Source of the DNA: Hasllibacter sp. MH4015
Lineage (GTDB): Bacteria > Pseudomonadota > Alphaproteobacteria > Rhodobacterales > Rhodobacteraceae
Length of the DNA stretch: 64,000 bases
Direction of reading: 5' to 3'
Assembly (NCBI RefSeq): GCF_020177575.1
Contig: NZ_JAHTBK010000001.1
Location: 186,001-250,000, forward strand
Shown here piece after piece: positions 46,385-54,709 of the stretch. Numbering within the stretch: position 1 is the first letter of the stretch; each line of letters opens with the position of its first letter. Below the pieces are notes generated by a model, which ran no database searches, was not told the DNA's origin, and was given only the letters and a program-made list of their open reading frames with translations. Made by a program: the position numbers and the translations under genes.

Positions 46385-46923
46385 TGTGCCTCCTCCTTCT
46401 CTCTCATTTCGCGCAGCTTCTTCCTGGCTTCGGCCACCCGCCACGAAATCGTGCCTTCGCTCACATCCATGATCTGCGCGACCTCCGCATGGGTCAGGTC
46501 GTCCAGCACCAGCGCCAGGGTGTCGCGCAAGCTGGGCGACAAATCGGCCATGGCGCGGGTCAGCCAATCAAGCCCTTCGCGCGCCTCGATGGCGCTGGCC
46601 TGCCGGTCGACTTCCCAATCGCCCCAACCCTCCGTCGCGCGCCCGTAGCTGGCGGCGCGGCGGCGCCTGTCATGGGCCGCATTGACCGCCACGCGAAAGA
46701 GCCACGTCGTGACCTTGGCGCGGCGCTGGTAACCGGCCAGCTTTCCCGGCAGGGCGAGGCAGATGTCCTGGGTCAGATCCTCCGCCTCCGCGCGGCTGCC
46801 GGTCAGGCGAAAGCACAGCGCGAAAAGGCGGTCATAGCACCGCTCCAGCAACAGCCCGAAGGCCGTGCCATCCCCGCCCGCGGCGGCCTCGGCCAGATCC
46901 TCATCACTCACGTTCATGCGCAT
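46381..46923 (-). CDS. ECF-type RNA polymerase sigma factor
   Basis: A 180-residue sigma-70-family factor with region 2 (RLTGSRAEAEDLTQDICLAL) and region 4 (LTHAEVAQIMDVSEGTISWRVAEARKKL), and no region 3, as in ECF sigma factors. No classical anti-sigma gene (zinc-binding or FecR-like) follows; instead the VWA protein overlaps its stop. The start is uncertain between 46923 and 46917; neither has a good ribosome site, and a TTG at 46932 would add three residues. It should control a small stress regulon. Confidence 0.88.
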   Translation of the reverse strand: MRMNVSDEDLAEAAAGGDGTAFGLLLERCYDRLFALCFRLTGSRAEAEDLTQDICLALPGKLAGYQRRAKVTTWLFRVAVNAAHDRRRRAASYGRATEGWGDWEVDRQASAIEAREGLDWLTRAMADLSPSLRDTLALVLDDLTHAEVAQIMDVSEGTISWRVAEARKKLREMREKEEAQ

Positions 46924-47011
46924 CTCATACAATAGGACGGCCCTGCGTGGGCGATCCTTGGGTCCGACAATGAAACTTTTTTCGACAGGACGGTCTTGAG
47001 GGCTCCAAGCG

Positions 47012-47036
47012 TAAATGAGACCAGAATTCTCATTTA
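47012..47036. promoter_or_regulatory. AT-rich perfect inverted repeat between sigma and TauE genes
   Basis: Nine-base arms TAAATGAGA (47012-47020) and TCTCATTTA (47028-47036) with a seven-base spacer, unusually AT-rich for this genome. It lies 134 bases before the TauE start and 89 bases after the sigma start, in the 246-base divergent gap. A transcription factor operator is likely, regulator unknown. Confidence 0.5.
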
Positions 47037-47169
47037 TCTGCGGAAGATTTCACCGTGTCCGCGCCGGATCGCGGCGTTCCAACGGCCCGTGGCCGCGAAC
47101 GTGACGCAATTGCCAAAGGGCAAACCGCGCGCTAAAGCGAGCGCAATCCAGCACAAGGCCGCTTCCGAC

Positions 47170-48093
47170 ATGCAAATCTACCTGCCCATTGCCGAGGTGA
47201 GCGTGAACGCGTTCCTTCTGTTGGGTCTGGGCGGTCTGGTCGGCGTCCTGTCGGGCATGTTCGGGGTCGGCGGCGGTTTCCTGATGACGCCGCTTCTGTT
47301 CTTCATCGGCATCCCCCCCGCCGTGGCCGTCGCGACGGAGGCGAACCAGATCGTTGCCTCCTCTTTCTCCGGCGTCCTGGCCCATTTCAAACGAAAGACC
47401 GTCGATCTCAGGATGGGCCTGGTCTTGCTTGTGGGTGGCCTGATCGGGGCTGCCATAGGGGTGCAGGTCTTCGCGGCGCTCACCGCCATCGGGCAGGTCG
47501 ATCTGCTGGTGCGGCTTTGCTATGTGGTGTTCCTCGGGATCATCGGCGGGCTGATGTTCTTCGAGAGCCTCAACGCGATCCGCAAGGCGCGCAGCGCGGG
47601 CGGCGTGGTGCCGCCCAAGCGGCGGCAGCGGGGCTGGATCGACGCGCTGCCCTTCAAGATGCGGTTCCGGACCTCGGGGCTCTACATCTCCGTCATTCCC
47701 CCGCTCGTCGTGGGCCTGTTCGTCGGCGTCCTTGCGGCAATCATGGGCGTGGGCGGCGGCTTCATCATGGTGCCCGCGATGATCTATCTTCTGGGGATGC
47801 CCACGAAGGTCGTGGTCGGCACGTCGCTGTTCCAGATCATCTTCGTGACCGGCTTTGCCACGCTGATGCACGCCACCACGAACTATACCGTCGACATGGT
47901 GCTGGCGGTCCTGTTGCTGGTCGGCGGGGTGATCGGGGCGCAGATCGGGGCGCGGATCGGCACCCGGCTGAAGGCGGAGCAGTTGCGCATCCTTCTGGCG
48001 ATCATGGTCCTTGCGGTCTGCGGCAAGCTGGCCTTCGATCTGCTGGTCATGCCGTCGGAACTCTACTCCCTCGGCGACGGGGCAGGGCATTGA
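47170..48093 (+). CDS. TauE/SafE (TSUP) family anion permease
   Basis: A 307-residue membrane protein of the sulfite exporter TauE/SafE family. Two symmetric halves carry the pattern GMFGVGGGFLMTPLL near 33 and IMGVGGGFIMVPAMI near 194, the doubled GVGGGF block that marks the family. Eight helices are expected. The first gene of a three-gene coupled unit with TIGR02186 and an NTF2-like protein. The exported anion (sulfite, sulfolactate or other organosulfur acid) is not known. Start 47170 is chosen because it begins just before the first membrane helix. Confidence 0.88.
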   Translation: MQIYLPIAEVSVNAFLLLGLGGLVGVLSGMFGVGGGFLMTPLLFFIGIPPAVAVATEANQIVASSFSGVLAHFKRKTVDLRMGLVLLVGGLIGAAIGVQVFAALTAIGQVDLLVRLCYVVFLGIIGGLMFFESLNAIRKARSAGGVVPPKRRQRGWIDALPFKMRFRTSGLYISVIPPLVVGLFVGVLAAIMGVGGGFIMVPAMIYLLGMPTKVVVGTSLFQIIFVTGFATLMHATTNYTVDMVLAVLLLVGGVIGAQIGARIGTRLKAEQLRILLAIMVLAVCGKLAFDLLVMPSELYSLGDGAGH

Positions 48094-48851
48094 AGCGCGC
48101 CGCGCTCCTTCTGCTGGCGGGGATTCTCGCGCTGGTGACGCCCGCATCGTCGGAAACCGTCGTGGCGGGGTTGAGCCGGAACGCCATCAACATCACCGCC
48201 AATTTTGAGGGTTCCGAGATCCTGATCTTCGGCGCGGTCAGCCGCAACGCCCCCGCCCCCCAGGGCGCGCCGTTGGAGGTGATCGTGACGGTGGAAGGCC
48301 CGTCGTTGCCCGTCGCCGTGCGCCGCAAGGACCGCCGCTTCGGCATCTGGGTCAATACCGACGCGATCGAGGTGGACGCCGCGCCGTCCTTTTACGCGGT
48401 GAACACGACCTCCCCGTTCGGGAACGTCATCACGCAGACCGAGGATCTGCGCCACCAGGTGTCCATCCCCCGCGCGATCCGTGCCGTCGGGATCGGCGTG
48501 GAGGACGGGGAATCCTTCACCGACGCGCTGATCCGCATCCGCGAGGCCGCCGACCTCTACCAGCTGAACGAAGGCGGCGTGACCCTGCGCGACGAGACAT
48601 TGTTCGACACATCCGTTCAACTCCCCGCGAACCTGGTTGAAGGCGACTACCGCACGCGCATATTCTTGACCCGTGGCGGCGTCGTGATCGACGTCTACGA
48701 GCAGGATATCGCAGTGCGGAAAGTCGGATTGGAACGGTTCATCTACAATCTCGCCCATGATCGGCCCCTGGTCTACGGCATCATGTCGTTGGCCATTGCC
48801 ATCCTGGCGGGGTGGCTGGCCTCTGCCGTTTTCCGCTACATCCGCACGTGA
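48090..48851 (+). CDS. TIGR02186-family periplasmic/membrane protein
   Basis: A 253-residue protein with a signal peptide (RAALLLLAGILALVTPASS), a beta-rich periplasmic part of about 200 residues, and a C-terminal membrane helix (about 226-246). Such proteins are found as the partner of TauE-like permeases in alphaproteobacteria, which fits the TTGA overlap with the previous gene. It starts with TTG. Function unknown; possibly a periplasmic domain that works with the permease. Confidence 0.82.
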   Translation: MKRAALLLLAGILALVTPASSETVVAGLSRNAINITANFEGSEILIFGAVSRNAPAPQGAPLEVIVTVEGPSLPVAVRRKDRRFGIWVNTDAIEVDAAPSFYAVNTTSPFGNVITQTEDLRHQVSIPRAIRAVGIGVEDGESFTDALIRIREAADLYQLNEGGVTLRDETLFDTSVQLPANLVEGDYRTRIFLTRGGVVIDVYEQDIAVRKVGLERFIYNLAHDRPLVYGIMSLAIAILAGWLASAVFRYIRT

Positions 48852-49234
48852 GCGCCCAGGCCCAGAAAGTCGTGCGCGCATTCTGGAAAGCGATGGCCAC
48901 CAATGATTTCCACGCCGCAAGCCTCTACCTGACCGAGGATTTTCGCCTGCAATGGCCCCAATCGGGCGAGATGATCGAAGGGCGGGAGAATTTCGCGACG
49001 CTGAATACCGAATACCCCTCCAGCGGGCCCTGGACCTTCGATCTGCGCCGCATCGTCGGAGAGGGCGACCAGATCGTAACCGAGGTTGGGGTCGGCAACG
49101 GGGAAGTCCGGGCCACCGCGCTGACCTTCCACACCGTGCGCGGCGACCTGATCGCGCTCCAGCGGGAATTCTGGCCCGACCCGTTCGAGGCGCCGGAATG
49201 GCGCGCGCAATGGGTGCGGATGCCCGACGCGTGA
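48848..49234 (+). CDS. SnoaL/NTF2-like protein
   Basis: A 128-residue protein with an NTF2-like fold: an N-terminal helix (VVRAFWKAMATNDFHAASLYLTE), then strands around DFRLQWPQSGEMIEGRENF. Such small folds bind or transform small hydrophobic ligands; no catalytic residues can be assigned. It starts with GTG inside the previous stop (GTGA) and ends the TauE operon. An intergenic repeat follows. Confidence 0.75.
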   Translation: MSAQAQKVVRAFWKAMATNDFHAASLYLTEDFRLQWPQSGEMIEGRENFATLNTEYPSSGPWTFDLRRIVGEGDQIVTEVGVGNGEVRATALTFHTVRGDLIALQREFWPDPFEAPEWRAQWVRMPDA

Positions 49235-49237
49235 GTC

Positions 49238-49341
49238 CTTTCGAAGATCGGGGGGCGCTGCCCCCGCCTGCGGCCCGTAAGGCCACAGCCTCCCCCGAGG
49301 TATTTTCGAAGCAAAGAGGGGCGGGCGCGTTAACCTTAACG
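49238..49341. repeat. Intergenic GC-rich repeat, copy 2
   Basis: Shares the layout of copy 1 (9083): GGGGGC/GCCCCC (49251-49265), a second hairpin with GGCC/GGCC arms, TCCCCCGAGGTATTTT, and the same CGTTAACCTTAACG palindrome (49328-49341). The second hairpin differs in sequence between copies but keeps its position. Again it sits between two convergent genes. Confidence 0.8.
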
Positions 49342-49346
49342 ATGGT

Positions 49347-50075
49347 TCAGCCGCGGCCCACATAGGGCATGTTCGTCGCCAGAACGGTCTGGAACAGGAC
49401 ATTGGCGCTCAGCGGCATATCGGCCATGTGCAGGACGGATCGCGCGGCCTCGGCCACATCCATCATCGGCATCAGCGGCTTGCCCTCCGCGACCAGCTTG
49501 TCGTTCAGGCGATCCACAAGCTCCGTCCGGGCGTTGCCGATGTCGATCTGTCCGGCGGCGATGTTGAACGTGCGACCGTCGAGGCTGAGCGTCTTGGTCA
49601 GGCCGGTCACGCCATGTTTCGTGGTGGTGTAACAGACCGAACCTTCACGCGGAGTATGGGCCGAGAGCGAGCCGTTGTTGATGATCCGCCCGCCTTGGGG
49701 GTCCTGGGCGCGCATCTGGGCAAACGCGGCGCGCGCGGTGTTGAACATGCCGGTCAGGTTCACGGCAAGGCTGTTGTGCCAATCGGCGGGATCAATCTCG
49801 TCGATCGTGCCCTGCGGCGTGAAGATGCCCGCATTGTTGAACACGGCATCCAGCCGCCCCCAAGCCCGCGCGACCTGCGCCACCGCGCCCTCGACCTGCG
49901 CCAGATCGGTGACGTCGCCCGCGATGGGCAAGGCATCGGGCCGGTTCCGGGCCACGTCCTCCAGCATCTCCGCCCGACGTGCAAACAACGCCACGCGCCA
50001 GCCGCTGTCCAGGAACATCTCCGCCGTGGCACGGCCAATGCCGGAACTGGCCCCGGTGATGAGAATGGTTTTCAT
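49347..50075 (-). CDS. Short-chain dehydrogenase/reductase
   Basis: A 242-residue classical SDR. GASSGIGRA (8-16) is the NAD(P) loop, followed by NNAG, Ser in NGSLSAHTP, and YTTTKHG carrying the catalytic Tyr-x3-Lys. The substrate is unknown. GGAGGATCGCCC precedes the start at 50075. It stands between the repeat copy 2 and a helicase gene on the same strand. Confidence 0.9.
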   Translation of the reverse strand: MKTILITGASSGIGRATAEMFLDSGWRVALFARRAEMLEDVARNRPDALPIAGDVTDLAQVEGAVAQVARAWGRLDAVFNNAGIFTPQGTIDEIDPADWHNSLAVNLTGMFNTARAAFAQMRAQDPQGGRIINNGSLSAHTPREGSVCYTTTKHGVTGLTKTLSLDGRTFNIAAGQIDIGNARTELVDRLNDKLVAEGKPLMPMMDVAEAARSVLHMADMPLSANVLFQTVLATNMPYVGRG

Positions 50076-50103
50076 GGGCGATCCTCCCTCGGACAACGTG
50101 ATC

Positions 50104-51642
50104 TCATGGCGCGGTGCTATCGGGCTCGGGGGCAAGCTCCAGCGGCGCTGTCTTGACCTCCAGCTCGTCGATCCCAAGCGACGCTTCGGGGCGGGAGAGC
50201 ATGTAGCGCGTGACCCAGATCAGCCGCTCCTCGGCGCGCGTGATGGCGACATAGGCCAGCCGCTTCCACAACGCCTGACCGGCCTCCATCCGTCCGGCAC
50301 GCGACGCGGCGTAGAGATCGGGTGCAAACACCTGCACCTGCGGCCATTGGGAGCCTTGCGCCTTGTGGATCGTGACCGCAGCGCCGTGCAGGAACGCGGC
50401 CCCCATGCGCGCGGCGAAGGGCAGGAACGGCTCCTCCTCGCCGGGCTTTTCGATCTTGACGATGGACGCGGCGGAAAAGCGGGGCGTATCGGCCCCGATC
50501 ACGTGCAGGCGCGAGAAGCCGGGCCGGTTGCCGGGGCCCAGATAGATCACCGGCGCCCCCTTTATCAGCCCCCGCGCCTCAAGGTCGATGCGCTTCTTGC
50601 GGTGCTTCATGGGCAACTCGATCCCGTCGCAGATCAAGGGCTCGCCGGGCAGCATTTCGTCATCGCTGGCCCCGAAAGCGCCGCGAAAGGCCTGGATCAG
50701 GCGGATGCGCGTGGCATTGCGCCAGACCAGCACGGGGGAGCGTGCCATCATGTCGGAATTGGCCCGCGGGCTGAGTTGCACGCGGTCATCGCGCGCCGCC
50801 GCGTCTTCGATCATCCGCTCGAAATCTGAAAATTCCAACTGCGGATCGCCGAGCGCATGAGCCAGGTCGAGGATCGGATTGTCCGCATCCTGGCGGTGGA
50901 CACGGCCCAGATGCATCAGGTTGTCGCCCTTGAAGCGGTCGAACACCATCTCTCCCGACTGACCCACCGGGGCGAGCTGCGCCGGATCGCCGAAGAGGAC
51001 GAGAACCGGAAAGATCTCCTTGAGGTCCTGGAATTGCTTATCATCGAGCATGGAGGATTCGTCGATCAACCCGATGTCGAGCGCATCTTCCCGGCGTTTC
51101 CAGCCGGTGATGAAATCCGATCCGCGCAGGCCCGCAGATGCCAAGGCGGCTGGCACGGATTTGTGCGCGTCATAGACCTGCTTGGCGCGGTCCAGAGCCA
51201 CATCGGTCAGCGCCTCGATCGTCGGGCGCTCGCCCTGACCGGCCAGCCATTCCGCGACCTTCTCGAATTCCGGGTCATAGACGGGGGTATAGAGGATGCG
51301 GTGGATCGTGGTGGCCGGCACACCGCGATTGCGCAGGACCGATGCGGCCTTGTTGGTGGGCGCAAGCACCGCCACCGTGCGCCGATCCTTGCGCCGCTTA
51401 CCCTCCCAATCGCCGGAGATGATGTCGACACCGGATTTCTCCAGCGCTTTCACCAGTTCCGCCAGCAGCAGCGTCTTGCCCGACCCGGCCTTGCCCGTCA
51501 CGGCCAGAACCGCGCCCTTGCCCTCGGCGGCGGGGGTGATCGTTTCCGCGTCGATGTCCACGCCCATGTCGCGCAAGACTTCCGCGATGCGGTCATGGGC
51601 CTGCGCCTGATCGTCGGAGAAGGTGGGGGTGAGGGTGGCCAT
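50104..51642 (-). CDS. RecD/Dda-like superfamily 1 ATP-dependent helicase
   Basis: A 512-residue SF1 DNA helicase. Motif I GKAGSGKT (50-57), motif II DESS (IDESSML), motif III GDPAQLAPV, the later TIHKAQGSQW (motif V/TxxGx) and YVAITRA (motif VI). A UvrD-C-like region closes the chain. It lacks partner RecB/RecC genes nearby, so it is the stand-alone 5'-3' type. It starts with MATLTPTF at 51642. The insert of about 120 residues between motifs Ia and II is longer than in phage T4 Dda. Confidence 0.85.
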   Translation of the reverse strand: MATLTPTFSDDQAQAHDRIAEVLRDMGVDIDAETITPAAEGKGAVLAVTGKAGSGKTLLLAELVKALEKSGVDIISGDWEGKRRKDRRTVAVLAPTNKAASVLRNRGVPATTIHRILYTPVYDPEFEKVAEWLAGQGERPTIEALTDVALDRAKQVYDAHKSVPAALASAGLRGSDFITGWKRREDALDIGLIDESSMLDDKQFQDLKEIFPVLVLFGDPAQLAPVGQSGEMVFDRFKGDNLMHLGRVHRQDADNPILDLAHALGDPQLEFSDFERMIEDAAARDDRVQLSPRANSDMMARSPVLVWRNATRIRLIQAFRGAFGASDDEMLPGEPLICDGIELPMKHRKKRIDLEARGLIKGAPVIYLGPGNRPGFSRLHVIGADTPRFSAASIVKIEKPGEEEPFLPFAARMGAAFLHGAAVTIHKAQGSQWPQVQVFAPDLYAASRAGRMEAGQALWKRLAYVAITRAEERLIWVTRYMLSRPEASLGIDELEVKTAPLELAPEPDSTAP

Positions 51643-51692
51643 GGGCCGACCCTAAGGGAGAATTGGGGGGAGGTGAATCGAAAGCGGACAGG

Positions 51693-51998
51693 TCAGAGTG
51701 CCAAATCACGCAAGGTGACGGGGCGGGTCGGGTTTTCGCGCGCCTCATGGGCCTCCGCCACCTCCGCGAGGGTCAGGGCGAAGCCGCTTGCAAGCGCTGC
51801 ATCGGCGCGTGCGGGGGCATTGCCGTTGAACGTGTCCCGGATGACCCGATCGGCGCTCAGCAGGGCGTGGATCAGTGCGATCACCCGCGCCTCTGGTACT
51901 GCGCTGCGCAGATGCATCGCAAGGGTCAGCGCGTCACTGTCGGGTTGCATGACGGCGTGCAGCACGTGTTCGAGAAGCTGTTCGGTCTCGGGTCGCAT
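51693..51998 (-). CDS. Small uncharacterised protein
   Basis: A 101-residue mostly helical protein without membrane helix or signal (MRPETEQLLEHVLHAV, AVPEARVIALIHALL). No family was recognised. ATG 51998 gives a compact start; upstream ATG-free sequence has no better site. It lies just upstream of the helicase on the same strand, with a 50-base gap. Low confidence that the call is complete. Confidence 0.45.
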   Translation of the reverse strand: MRPETEQLLEHVLHAVMQPDSDALTLAMHLRSAVPEARVIALIHALLSADRVIRDTFNGNAPARADAALASGFALTLAEVAEAHEARENPTRPVTLRDLAL

Positions 51999-52182
51999 GA
52001 TTATCCGGGCGGCAAGGTCGCGGGTTGATCGAGAGAAGGGGGAGACCGGATTTCTTCCGCCATGGCCGCGTTCAACGGCGTCTGCGCAATGCGCGCCCGA
52101 GCGATAGCGTGCGCCGCCGGGGCCGCGCAAGTGCCGCTCCGGAAACAGACAATTCGAAACAAAGGGTTAACGGTATACAGGC

Positions 52183-53178
52183 TCAGGTGAAATCGAGTGG
52201 CCCGCCATCGGTGCCGATCACGAACGCGCAATCGCCCGGCTTGATCAGGCCCGGAACATGGCGGGCCGCGATAAGGCCGGGGCGCTGGGCATGGATGGCT
52301 TTGCGGACAGTCTGCATGTCGTTGATGTCGTAGATATGGGCCAGCGGCTGGTGGTGTTCGACCGTATCCCCCAACGCCACCTTGGGATGAAGCAGCCCGC
52401 CATGGGTGGCGAAGTGGAATCCGTCCGGGTCCGACAGGTCCAGTGCGCGCGATGGTCGTGGCGCATAGGGCCAATCGTAAATGCCGTGGAAGGCGAGCGC
52501 GCGCCGCAGACCTGAAATCGCGATCTCAGCGCTTTGGAATGTGGCCGTTCCCCCGCCCCCCAGCTCCGTCGTCACGAAGGTCTTGCCGGCCCGTTCCGCC
52601 GCGCCATCCAGCATACCGGTATCGTCGATCTCCCTCAGGCGGGCGGTGTAGGGTGCGGAAAAGGCGCGTGCGGCACTGGCGCAACGATGATCCTGCTCGG
52701 CATCGTCGAGGATGTGGCTCACCGCCATCGGCAGGAAATCCAGCGTCTTGCCGCCGGAATGGATGTCGATGATCAGATCGGATTGCGGGATCAGGTGATC
52801 GTTCACGAAGGCGGCGATCTTGCGCGTGATCGTACCCGACGCCTCTCCCGGAAAGGCGCGGTTGAGGTTCACGCCGTCGATGGGCGAGGTGCGCGTGGCG
52901 GCCATGAAAGCGGGCGTGTTGAGATAGGGGATCGCGATCAGGCGACCCAGGATCGTCTCCGGTTCGGCCGCGTCGATCAGGTGGCGAATGGCAATCGGCC
53001 CCTCATATTCGTCGCCGTGATTGCCCCCGATCACCAGTGCCGTGTCGCCGGACCGCGTGCCGTTTACCACCACGATCGGCACCATCACGTGGCCCCACGC
53101 GCTGTCATCGGCGGAATGGGGCAGGCGGATATGGCCGTAATGCTTGCCCGGCGCGTCGATATCGAAGGTGAGGGTCAT
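52183..53178 (-). CDS. doeB: N-alpha-acetyl-L-2,4-diaminobutyrate deacetylase
   Basis: Removes the acetyl group from N-acetyl-diaminobutyrate in ectoine breakdown. A 331-residue AstE/AspA-family zinc deacylase: zinc ligands His and Glu in GGNHGDEYEG, and His in DIHSGG; NLNRAFPG carries the substrate Arg. Its ATG overlaps the doeA stop by four bases, so the two are co-translated, matching the doeA-doeB (eutD-eutE) unit of Halomonas and Ruegeria. Related succinylglutamate desuccinylase is the main alternative, but the M24 partner decides. Confidence 0.88.
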   Translation of the reverse strand: MTLTFDIDAPGKHYGHIRLPHSADDSAWGHVMVPIVVVNGTRSGDTALVIGGNHGDEYEGPIAIRHLIDAAEPETILGRLIAIPYLNTPAFMAATRTSPIDGVNLNRAFPGEASGTITRKIAAFVNDHLIPQSDLIIDIHSGGKTLDFLPMAVSHILDDAEQDHRCASAARAFSAPYTARLREIDDTGMLDGAAERAGKTFVTTELGGGGTATFQSAEIAISGLRRALAFHGIYDWPYAPRPSRALDLSDPDGFHFATHGGLLHPKVALGDTVEHHQPLAHIYDINDMQTVRKAIHAQRPGLIAARHVPGLIKPGDCAFVIGTDGGPLDFT

Positions 53179-54353
53179 TTCACGAAGACCTCGCGCGGCA
53201 GGTTGGACAGGCACTCATGCCCCGTTTCGGTGATCAGGATCGGCTCGGTAATCTCGATCCCGCCATCCTCTAGCCAAAGCGCGGGCATGAAATGGAAGGT
53301 CATGCCTGGTTGCAGAACGGTCGTATCCCCGCGCCGGAAGGACATGGTTCGCTCCCCCCAATCGGGCGGGTAGCTGAGGCCGATGGCATATCCGGTGCGG
53401 CTGTCCTTCTCGAACCCCAGCGCGTTGAGCGTGCCGTTGAACGCATTGGCGACATCCTCGCAGGTCTGGCCCGGCTTGGCCTGTTCCAGCGCCTTGTGTG
53501 TCGCCTCCAAAACCGCCTTCTCCGCCTCCGCGAAATGGGCGGGCTTGTGGCCAAGAAACAGGGTACGGGATTGCGGGCAATGGTAGCGGCGGAAAACGCC
53601 CGCGATCTCGAAGAACGTGGCCTCCCCCTCCTGCATCGGCTTGTCGTCCCAGGTCAGGTGCGGGGCGGTGGCGTCCATGCCGGAGGGGGTCAAGGGAACG
53701 ATGGCGGGGTAATCGCCCCAAGCCTCGTCCACGCCAAGCACGGAGCTGCGCAGGATTTCGGCCACCAGATGATGTTTCGGCAAGCCCGGTTCCGCGACCT
53801 CAAGGATGCGTTTGTGCATCGCCTCCACGATCTTCGCGGCCTTTCGCATCCGGTCGATCTCGGCCTCCGACTTCACGGCGCGTTGCCAATTCACGAGGCC
53901 GGTCGCGTCCACGAATTGCGTGTCGGGCAGGTGCTGGAGCATCGTCTGGTGGGCGGCGGCGGAGTAATAGTAATTGTCCAGCTCCACGCCCACGCGCGTG
54001 CCGGACCCGCCACGCCGCCGGATCAGGTCGGCAAGCGTCTCGTGCGGGTGCTTGGCGGGGTTCTGCACGAAGGTATCGTCGTAACCGATGACGTGATCGT
54101 CGGGCATGTAGACGGTCCTGAGCGCGCCGAGCCCGTCCATCGCGCGCCCCCACCACAAAGGCAGGCCCGTGGGCGGGACGATGACCGCCTGGTGCACGTA
54201 GAACGACCATCCGTCATATCCGGTCAGCCACGCCATGTTCGACGGATCGGTGACGATCAGCCATTCGGCATCGGCGGCCGCCATCGCTTCTCGCGTCTTG
54301 GTGAGGCGGGCGGCGTATTCCTGGGACGAGAAATTCGGGATGCGGTCGGGCAT
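53175..54353 (-). CDS. doeA: Ectoine hydrolase (M24 peptidase family)
   Basis: Opens the ectoine ring to N-acetyl-diaminobutyrate. A 392-residue pita-bread M24 fold with N-terminal creatinase-like domain. LIVTDPSNMAWLTGYDGWSFY and FVDATGLVNWQRAVKS agree well with what I know of DoeA (EutD). The metal residues expected in M24 peptidases are partly kept (HLTWDD, TFFEIAG, FHFMPALWLED). AGGAGAGCCCC precedes ATG 54353. It is followed by doeB; transport genes uehABC and the regulator are not seen in the window. Confidence 0.88.
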   Translation of the reverse strand: MPDRIPNFSSQEYAARLTKTREAMAAADAEWLIVTDPSNMAWLTGYDGWSFYVHQAVIVPPTGLPLWWGRAMDGLGALRTVYMPDDHVIGYDDTFVQNPAKHPHETLADLIRRRGGSGTRVGVELDNYYYSAAAHQTMLQHLPDTQFVDATGLVNWQRAVKSEAEIDRMRKAAKIVEAMHKRILEVAEPGLPKHHLVAEILRSSVLGVDEAWGDYPAIVPLTPSGMDATAPHLTWDDKPMQEGEATFFEIAGVFRRYHCPQSRTLFLGHKPAHFAEAEKAVLEATHKALEQAKPGQTCEDVANAFNGTLNALGFEKDSRTGYAIGLSYPPDWGERTMSFRRGDTTVLQPGMTFHFMPALWLEDGGIEITEPILITETGHECLSNLPREVFVK

Positions 54354-54709
54354 GGGGCTCTCCTGTCGGGGAGCAACGTTGCCGAGGGGGGCGGCTGCGT
54401 CCAGTCCCTTTGCGAGGTTGGCCCCCGGACCGGAATCAAGGCCGCAGGCCGCCGGTCCATCGCCGACACGCCCCCCGGGGCGGCGATTTTTCTGGTCGGG
54501 TACGCCGCTCATTCATGCAGGAAGGACTTGGCGACCATAAATCGCCATTAATCGACGCGCACCCGCCACCCCGCGTGTCGGCGATCGACCGGCTCGACGT
54601 CCGAACCCGCACCTCGGTCCGGGGAGGCTTGAAGGCGGACCGACCTTGCGCCGCGATAATCGGCTGTTAGCCTGCCGCCACCACGCCCCGAACCCGGAAG
54701 GCTCCTGCC
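54354..54709. other. Divergent intergenic region of 356 bases
   Basis: Shared upstream region of doeA and the aminotransferase. It holds a GGTCCG/CGGACC inverted repeat (54616-54641) with a 14-base loop, but no RNA or gene I can support. The promoters for both genes should lie here. Confidence 0.5.

Noticed and set aside
44351-46648. 765-codon plus-strand frame
   Set aside because: Antisense to the VWA protein and sigma factor, which show clear domains and a four-base overlap.
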